A stretch of DNA of 21,916 bases from Candidatus Rokuibacteriota bacterium (GTDB lineage: Bacteria; Methylomirabilota; Methylomirabilia; Rokubacteriales; CSP1-6): positions 1 to 21,916 of the forward strand of contig JACORX010000312.1 of NCBI GenBank assembly GCA_016179165.1, read 5' to 3'. The notes beneath the pieces were generated by a model that did no database searches, was not told the DNA's origin, and saw nothing but the letters and a program-made list of their open reading frames with translations. Shown piece by piece: positions 15,480 to 21,916 of the stretch (position 1 is the first letter of the stretch; the number at the start of each line of letters is the position of its first letter). Both the position numbers and the translations under genes were made by a program.

Positions 15480-16811
15480 CTACCGCTTGTTGGCCGCCGC
15501 GAACTCCTTCAAGATCTCGTTCGACTTGGCGACGGCGTCGTCCAGTCCCTGCTTGGCCGCCTTCTTGCCCGCGAAGATGTTCTCCATCTCCGCCTCGATG
15601 ACGTCACGGATCTGGACGAAGTTGCCGAGCCGCAGCCCCTGGCTGTTCGGGGTCGCCTTTCCCTTGGTCAGCTGCGCGAAGGCCGTGAACTGGTCCGGGA
15701 ACTTCTTGAAATGGTAGCCCGCCTCGAGGTTCTTCACGGCGGTGTTGGAGATTGCGAGGTAGCCGGTCGTGACGTGCCACCACATCTGCTGGTTGCTCTC
15801 GGAGAGGAACTTGAGGAACTTGGCCGTGCCACGGTTCTCGGCCGCCGGCTTGCCCTTCATCACCCAGAGCGTCGCGCCGCCGATGATGGAAGTCGCCTTG
15901 TTGTAAGGCGGGCCCCAGAACGGCAGCTGTCCCGTTCCCCACTGGAACTTGACGCCCCGGGTGAAGCCGCCGATGAGCGCCGAGGACTGGATGTACATGG
16001 CGCACTCGCCGTTGACGAACTTGGGGTCGGCCGTCCCCGCCCGCCCGCCGTAGGAGTAGACGTTGTCCTTCTGCCAGGCGGCAAGCCGGCCCAGGTGCAT
16101 CACGCCGAACTCCTTGTTGATCAGGAGCTGGACGTCGAGGCCCTCGAAGCCGTCGCGCTTGGTCGCGAAGGGCTGATCGTGCCAGGCGTGCATGTTCTCG
16201 ACCATCGTCCATGAGGGCCAGCCGGTCGAGAAGCCGCATTTAGCGACGCCCGATGCAATAACCTTCTTCGAGTATTCCTCAACCTGCTTCCAGGTCTGCG
16301 GCGGCTTCGACGGGTCGAGCCCCGCCTTCTGGAAGGCTTCCTTGTTGTAGTAGAAGATGGGCGTCGAGGAGTTGAACGGCATGGAATAGAGGTTGCCGTC
16401 CTTCGAGTAGTACCCGACGACCGGCGCGATGAAGTCCTTCCACTCGACCGCGATCTCCTGCTCCTTCATGAGCTGGTAGACAGGGAGGACCGCGCCGGAG
16501 AGCAACATGGTCTGCGTGCCGACCTCGAAGACCTGGACGACGTGCGGCGCCTGCTTCTGCCGGTAGGCGGCGATGGCCGCGGTCAGCGTCTCGGGGTAGG
16601 AGCCCTTGCGCAGCGGCTTGACCACGTACTCCGACTGGCCCTCGTTGAACTGCTTCACCAGCTCGTTCGTGGCATCGCCCAGCTGGCCGGTCATGGCGTG
16701 CCAGAAATGGATCTCGGTCTTGGCCGAGGCAGGCGCGGGCGCGAGGGCGATCGCCGCCCACAGGGCGCAGGCCCACGGGGCCGAACGCAAGAGGGTCGTG
16801 GTACGTGACAT
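15480..16811 (-). CDS. ugpB: Glycerol-3-phosphate binding protein UgpB
   Basis: A 443-residue periplasmic binding protein with a signal peptide (1-30, ending APASA). UgpB-like segments include EIHFWHAMTGQLGD, MPFNSSTPIFYYNKEAFQKA, the tryptophan-rich ligand segment CGFSTGWPSWTMVENMHAWH, and SIIGGATLWVMKGK. They follow the E. coli protein closely, including the SS and WxxW-type ligand positions. It should bind G3P or glycerophosphodiesters and deliver them to UgpAE. A strong GAGGAGG lies six bases before the ATG (16809-16811). It is the first gene of the large glycerol-phosphate operon and follows a 136-bp regulatory gap. Confidence 0.93.
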   Translation of the reverse strand: MSRTTTLLRSAPWACALWAAIALAPAPASAKTEIHFWHAMTGQLGDATNELVKQFNEGQSEYVVKPLRKGSYPETLTAAIAAYRQKQAPHVVQVFEVGTQTMLLSGAVLPVYQLMKEQEIAVEWKDFIAPVVGYYSKDGNLYSMPFNSSTPIFYYNKEAFQKAGLDPSKPPQTWKQVEEYSKKVIASGVAKCGFSTGWPSWTMVENMHAWHDQPFATKRDGFEGLDVQLLINKEFGVMHLGRLAAWQKDNVYSYGGRAGTADPKFVNGECAMYIQSSALIGGFTRGVKFQWGTGQLPFWGPPYNKATSIIGGATLWVMKGKPAAENRGTAKFLKFLSESNQQMWWHVTTGYLAISNTAVKNLEAGYHFKKFPDQFTAFAQLTKGKATPNSQGLRLGNFVQIRDVIEAEMENIFAGKKAAKQGLDDAVAKSNEILKEFAAANKR

Positions 16812-16817
16812 GGCTGT

Positions 16818-16824
16818 CCTCCTC
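16818..16824 (-). promoter_or_regulatory. Strong Shine-Dalgarno site of ugpB
   Basis: GAGGAGG on the minus strand with a six-base spacer to the ugpB ATG. Confidence 0.7.
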
Positions 16825-16896
16825 GTCAGGGGTGATCCATGGGGACGCCGACGCCGGCGATGCTACCGGTGGTGTGTGTCGATTGCGTGGCAGGCT

Positions 16897-16920
16897 CGCA
16901 AAGTTTGCGCATCGTTGCGC
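16897..16920. promoter_or_regulatory. Candidate operator: two overlapping palindromes upstream of ugpB
   Basis: On the plus strand CGCAAA-g-TTTGCG (16897-16909) is a perfect 13-bp palindrome. Its right end is shared with a second inverted repeat, GCGCA-tcgt-TGCGC (16907-16920). The first resembles LacI-family half-sites (CGCAAA/TTTGCG), but with one central base instead of the usual CG pair. It lies just downstream of the candidate -10 box, where a bound repressor could block transcription of the ugp operon. No regulator gene is in the window. Confidence 0.4.
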
Positions 16921-16934
16921 TCACAGCGGGACGG

Positions 16935-16943
16935 ACTATAACA
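16935..16943 (-). promoter_or_regulatory. Candidate extended -10 promoter of the ugp operon
   Basis: TGTTATAGT on the minus strand matches the extended -10 form TGnTATAnT except for a G at the fifth hexamer position. It lies five bases after the glpD stop and about 130 bp before ugpB. No clear -35 box was found, as is common with extended -10 promoters. This would allow the ugp operon to be transcribed apart from nuo-glpD. Confidence 0.4.
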
Positions 16944-16947
16944 CGAA

Positions 16948-18569
<1,622 letters not shown>

Positions 18570-18573
<4 letters not shown>

Positions 18574-19349
18574 CCTATCAGCACCCGCACTGATCGTAGC
18601 ACGTGGTCGGGAGCGAGCGCGGCGATTCGCGGATCATCGGGGCGCGTGACGCCGGAGAGCACGAGGATGGTCGCGAGTCCCATCCGCCTTCCCATGACCA
18701 TGTCGGTCTCGATGCGGTCGCCGACGATGACGGACTCCGACGCGGGGCAGCCGAGGGCCTGGAGCGCGACCTCGAGGATGATGGGCGAGGGCTTGCCCAC
18801 GATGGCCTCGACCTTCCGGTCGGTCACGGCCTCCACGGCGGCGATCATGCCGGCGCAGTCGGGGATCTCGCCGCCCTCGACCGGACAGGTGCGGTCCGGG
18901 TTGGTCGCGATGAGCCGCGCGCCCTGCTTCACGGCCTGGAGCGCCGTGTTCAGCTTGGCGTACGTGAAGGTCCGGTCGAAGGCGATCACCACCCACCGCA
19001 CGCGCTCGTCGTCGCGCACCTCGAAGCCGTGCGCGCGCATCTCCGCCAGCATCGGCGGCTCGCCGATGACGAAGACCGGCGCGCCGGGGTCGAGGGCGCG
19101 GAGGTGGCGCGCCAGGACGAGCGACGAGTTGATCACGTCATCCGCCGAGGCCGGCACTCCAAGGCGGCTGAGCTTGGCGGCGTAGTCCTCGCGGGTCTGG
19201 AGCGGCTTGTTGGAGAGAAAACCCACGCGCCTGCCGTCGGCGCGCAGCGCGGCGATGACCTCCGCCGCGCCGGGGATCAGCGCCTCGCCGAGGTAGACGG
19301 TGCCGTCGAGGTCGAAGAGCCAGCCGCGGTAGGGAAACCTGACGGTCAC
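18570..19349 (-). CDS. HAD-IIA family phosphatase (NagD/phosphoglycolate or G3P phosphatase type)
   Basis: A 259-residue HAD hydrolase with a C2-type cap. Motif I is LFDLDGTVYLG (nucleophile Asp13, acid Asp15) and motif II is FLSNKP (Ser46). The family segment LIATNPDRTCPVEGG lies at 146-160, motif III Lys186 in VGKPSP, and motif IV is IVGDRIETDM (Asp211, Asp216). HAD-IIA enzymes include NagD, 4-nitrophenylphosphatases, phosphoglycolate phosphatase and the eukaryotic G3P phosphatase. The start GTG (19347-19349) shares one base with the nuoN stop (TAGTG), and the stop overlaps glpD. That position between nuoN and glpD makes G3P or another small phosphate ester a reasonable substrate guess, not a demonstrated one. 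Confidence 0.88.
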
Positions 19350-20809
19350 TACCGCAACAGGGGGAGAACCGCTGACTGTGCCAGATCGAAGATCGGCGCG
19401 GGCATGATCCCGAGCTGGATCACGCCCCAGAGGGCGACGACCAGGGCGAGCGCGCCCGCGAAGGAGGGAGCGAGCACGGTCGGTGTCCCTTCCGGCTCGC
19501 GCATGTACATGCTGACGATGACGCGCAGGTAGTAGTAGGCCGCCACGGCGGAGTTGAGGACGCCGATGACCGCCAGCCAGATGTAGCCCGACCGCACGGC
19601 GGCGCCGAAGAGGTAGAACTTGCCGACGAAGCCCGCCGTCGGCGGGATGCCGATCAGCGAGAGCAGGAACACCGACAGGGCGAGCGCCGCCAGCGGGTGG
19701 CGCGCCGCCAGGCCGGCCGTGTCCCCGATGCGCACGGCCTCCTCGCCGCCGCGCTCGAGCAGCAGGATCACGCCGAAGGCGCCGGCGGTCGTGAACGTGT
19801 ACACGAGGAGATAGAAGAGCACGCCGCCGTTGCCGAGGGAGCCGCCCGCGACGATGCCGACCAGCATGTAGCCGACGTGGGCGATGGAGGAGTACGCGAG
19901 CATGCGCTTGAGGTTCTGCTGGGCGATCGCAACCACGTTGCCGAGCGTCATGCTCAGCACCGCCAGCCCCCAGAAGAGCCAGGCCCACTCGCCCTGGAGC
20001 GGCCGCATCGCCGTGAGCAGCACCCGCACCAGCGCCGCGAAGGCCGCGGCCTTGGATCCGGTGGCGATGAGCGCCGTCACCGACGTGGGAGCGCCCTCGT
20101 AGACGTCCGCCGTCCACAGGTGGAACGGCACCGCGGAGATCTTGAAGCCGAAGCCCACCAGGAGGAGCCCGAAGCCGATCAGGAGCAGCGGGTCGCGCGC
20201 CGTCCCCGCGGCGACGGCCGCGCCGATCTTGTTGAGATTGGTCGAGCCCGCCGCGCCGTAGATCAACGCGATGCCGTAGAGGAAGAAGCCCGAGGCGAAG
20301 GCGCCCAGCAGGAAGTACTTCATCGAGGCCTCGCCCGCCTCGATCCGCGTGCGGAAGATGCCCGCCAGGACGTAGAGCGCCAGCGACATGGTCTCGAGCC
20401 CGAGGAAGACGACTATCAGGTCGTTGGCGCCGGCCATGACGACCATGCCCGTGGCAGCGAACAGCACGAGGATGTAGAACTCGCCCGACTCCATCCCCAG
20501 GCGCTGCAGGTAGTCGATCGACAGGAGCAGCACAAGCCCCGTCGCGTACCCGATGACGAGCGTCAGGAAGAGGGTGAAGTTGTCGAGCACGACCATGCCC
20601 TGGAAGCCGGTCTCTTCCGAGCCCCAGAGCAGCGCCGTGGCGACGAGCGCGGCGGCGACCCCCGCCAGCCCCACGAAGGCCATGTGCTCGCGGCGATGCC
20701 GCGGCGGCAGGAGATCGAGCAGCATCAGGACGAAGCCCGTCACCGCCAGCAGCGCGGCCGGCGCGATGACGCGCAGGCTCACCGCGGGGAGCGCGACCGC
20801 GTCGGTCAC
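19349..20809 (-). CDS. nuoN: NADH-quinone oxidoreductase subunit N
   Basis: A 486-residue antiporter-like membrane subunit of complex I with about 14 segments. Proton-path residues can be seen: Glu139 in FLGLETMSLALYVL, Lys223 in GFKISAVPFHLWTADVYEGAP, Lys253 in TGSKAAAFAALVR and Lys301 in QQNLKRMLAYSSIAHVGYML. These correspond to E. coli Glu133, Lys217, Lys247 and the conserved TM12 lysine. I chose the GTG at 20807-20809, which overlaps the nuoM stop by four bases (GTGA) and gives the usual family length. It pumps protons as part of NADH oxidation by quinone. Confidence 0.95.
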   Translation of the reverse strand: MTDAVALPAVSLRVIAPAALLAVTGFVLMLLDLLPPRHRREHMAFVGLAGVAAALVATALLWGSEETGFQGMVVLDNFTLFLTLVIGYATGLVLLLSIDYLQRLGMESGEFYILVLFAATGMVVMAGANDLIVVFLGLETMSLALYVLAGIFRTRIEAGEASMKYFLLGAFASGFFLYGIALIYGAAGSTNLNKIGAAVAAGTARDPLLLIGFGLLLVGFGFKISAVPFHLWTADVYEGAPTSVTALIATGSKAAAFAALVRVLLTAMRPLQGEWAWLFWGLAVLSMTLGNVVAIAQQNLKRMLAYSSIAHVGYMLVGIVAGGSLGNGGVLFYLLVYTFTTAGAFGVILLLERGGEEAVRIGDTAGLAARHPLAALALSVFLLSLIGIPPTAGFVGKFYLFGAAVRSGYIWLAVIGVLNSAVAAYYYLRVIVSMYMREPEGTPTVLAPSFAGALALVVALWGVIQLGIMPAPIFDLAQSAVLPLLR

Positions 20810-21916
20810 CTTGAAACCATCGCGGCCGACGCCGCGGCTTTGGTCTGGACCTGGGTGATCAGCGCCTGGACACTCGCCTCGGTCTTGCCCGTGAACGCGA
20901 CCGGGTACACGCCGATCCAGACGATGAAGACGAGCACGGGCACCAGGATCACCCACTCGCGGAGCGACAGGTCCCGGAGCCGGCGGTTCTCCTCATGCGT
21001 CACCTCGCCGAAGATCACCCGCTGGTACATCCACAGGAGGTAGACGGCGGCGAAGATGATCCCCGTCGTCGCGAGCACGGCTGCCGGCCGATGAACCTGG
21101 AAGGCGCCGACCAGGATGAGGAACTCGCCCACGAACCCGTTGAGCCCCGGCAGGCCGATGGAGGAAAAGGTCACGATGAGGAAGATCGCCGAGAGCGCCG
21201 GCACGACGCTCCACAGCCCGCCGTAGTCGGCGATGAGCCGGGTGTGCCGCCGATCCGACAGCATGCCGACGATGAGGAAGAGGGCGCCGGTGCTGGCGCC
21301 GTGACTCAGCATCTGAAAGACCGCCCCTGCGACGCCTTGCAGGTTCATCGCGGTAATGCCGAGCACGACGAAGCCCAGGTGGCTGACGCTCGAGTAGGCG
21401 ACGAGCTTCTTCAGATCGGGCTGCACCATGGCGACAAGCGCCCCGTACACGATCCCGATGACGGCGAGCCCGGCCAGGTACGGCGCAAACAACAGCGCCG
21501 CCTCGGGAAACAGCGGAAAGGCAAACCGCACGAGCCCGTAGGTGCCCATCTTCAGCAGCACGCCGGCCAGAATCACCGAGCCGGCGGTCGGCGCCTCCAC
21601 ATGGGCGTCCGGCAGCCAGGTGTGGAACGGGAACAGCGGCACCTTGATCGCAAAGGCGATCGCGAAGGCCAGAAAGCCCCAGAACTGGACGCGCCCGGAG
21701 AACTGGAGCGCCGAGAGCCGCGCCAGGTCGAAGCTGTAGGATCCGGTCGCCAGATCGTGCAGGTAGGCGAGCGACAGGATGGCCACGAGCATCAGCACGC
21801 TGCCCGCCATCGTGTAGAGCATGAACTTCACCGCCGCATACACGCGGCGGTCGTAGCCACAGACGCCGATGAGGAAGTACATCGGCACGAGCATCGCGTC
21901 CCAGAACACGTAGAAG
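20806..21916 (-). CDS. nuoM: NADH-quinone oxidoreductase subunit M, 3' part (start beyond right edge)
   Basis: The last 369 codons are visible; the first ~130 lie outside the window. It is an antiporter-like proton-pumping subunit of complex I. Conserved parts are FYVFWDAMLVPMYFLIGVCG at the window edge, IKVPLFPFHTWLPDAHVEAP (lysine of TM7), GVLLKMGTYGLVRF (lysine of TM8) and LKKLVAYSSVSHLGFVVLGI. Also present are MLSHGASTGALFLIVGML and SSIGLPGLNGFVGEFLILVG. At the position of the essential TM5 glutamate (E. coli Glu144, usually FWE) this protein has aspartate (codon GAC). The stop overlaps nuoN by four bases. The rest of the nuo operon is expected upstream, to the right. Confidence 0.95.
   Translation of the reverse strand, partial: FYVFWDAMLVPMYFLIGVCGYDRRVYAAVKFMLYTMAGSVLMLVAILSLAYLHDLATGSYSFDLARLSALQFSGRVQFWGFLAFAIAFAIKVPLFPFHTWLPDAHVEAPTAGSVILAGVLLKMGTYGLVRFAFPLFPEAALLFAPYLAGLAVIGIVYGALVAMVQPDLKKLVAYSSVSHLGFVVLGITAMNLQGVAGAVFQMLSHGASTGALFLIVGMLSDRRHTRLIADYGGLWSVVPALSAIFLIVTFSSIGLPGLNGFVGEFLILVGAFQVHRPAAVLATTGIIFAAVYLLWMYQRVIFGEVTHEENRRLRDLSLREWVILVPVLVFIVWIGVYPVAFTGKTEASVQALITQVQTKAAASAAMVSR

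Noticed and set aside
14379..16214. 611-codon plus-strand open frame opposite ugpA/ugpB
   Set aside because: Antisense shadow of well-recognised transporter genes.
19350..20117. Long N-terminal extension of the HAD frame into nuoN
   Set aside because: The extension is nuoN read in another frame; the DLDGT motif begins 13 residues after the GTG at 19349, as usual for HAD-IIA.

Overview
The window is a G+C-rich bacterial chromosome segment in which every supported gene lies on the minus strand, so transcription runs from right to left. The outer ends are cut: nuoM enters from the right edge without its start, and rho leaves at the left edge after 39 codons. Gene content indicates a Gram-negative-type cell envelope (periplasmic binding proteins, a secreted phosphodiesterase, a SurA-like lipoprotein) and a respiratory metabolism (complex I, quinone-linked GlpD, F-type ATP synthase). 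The split ATP synthase genes (only F0 a and c here), high G+C and GTG starts would fit Candidatus Rokubacteria/Methylomirabilota or a deltaproteobacterial-type lineage. That placement is an inference from style and not proven.

Region 1 (21916-16948): nuoM - nuoN - HAD-IIA phosphatase - glpD. All three junctions overlap by 1-4 bases, so a complex I operon is fused at its 3' end to two genes of glycerol-3-phosphate (G3P) metabolism.

Region 2 (16947-7293): a promoter/operator gap of 136 bp, then ugpB - ugpA - ugpE - gdpD - glpK - solute-binding protein - ABC ATPase - fused ABC permease, tightly packed. Read together with glpD this is a scavenging pathway. An exported glycerophosphodiesterase releases G3P from phospholipid head-group debris. 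UgpBAE imports G3P or its diesters, GlpK phosphorylates free glycerol, and GlpD oxidises G3P into the quinone pool that complex I also feeds. No ugpC lies with the ugp genes. The only ATPase is that of the second, ferric-type-looking ABC system, whose operon position suggests an organophosphate or related substrate rather than iron.

Region 3 (7202-321): atpZ - atpI - atpB - atpE - rex - mfd - surA-like PPIase lipoprotein. The NADH/NAD+ sensor Rex sits directly behind the F0 genes, separated by a perfect 13-bp hairpin. The mfd/surA junction overlaps by 4 bases.

Region 4 (320-1): a 203-bp leader with an inverted repeat and a strong Shine-Dalgarno site, followed by the first 39 codons of transcription terminator rho.

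No tRNA, rRNA, CRISPR array, insertion sequence or phage gene was seen. The most interesting material is the phospholipid-scavenging cluster wired to complex I, the reinterpretation of the ferric-type transporter, and several perfect hairpins or palindromes at operon junctions.
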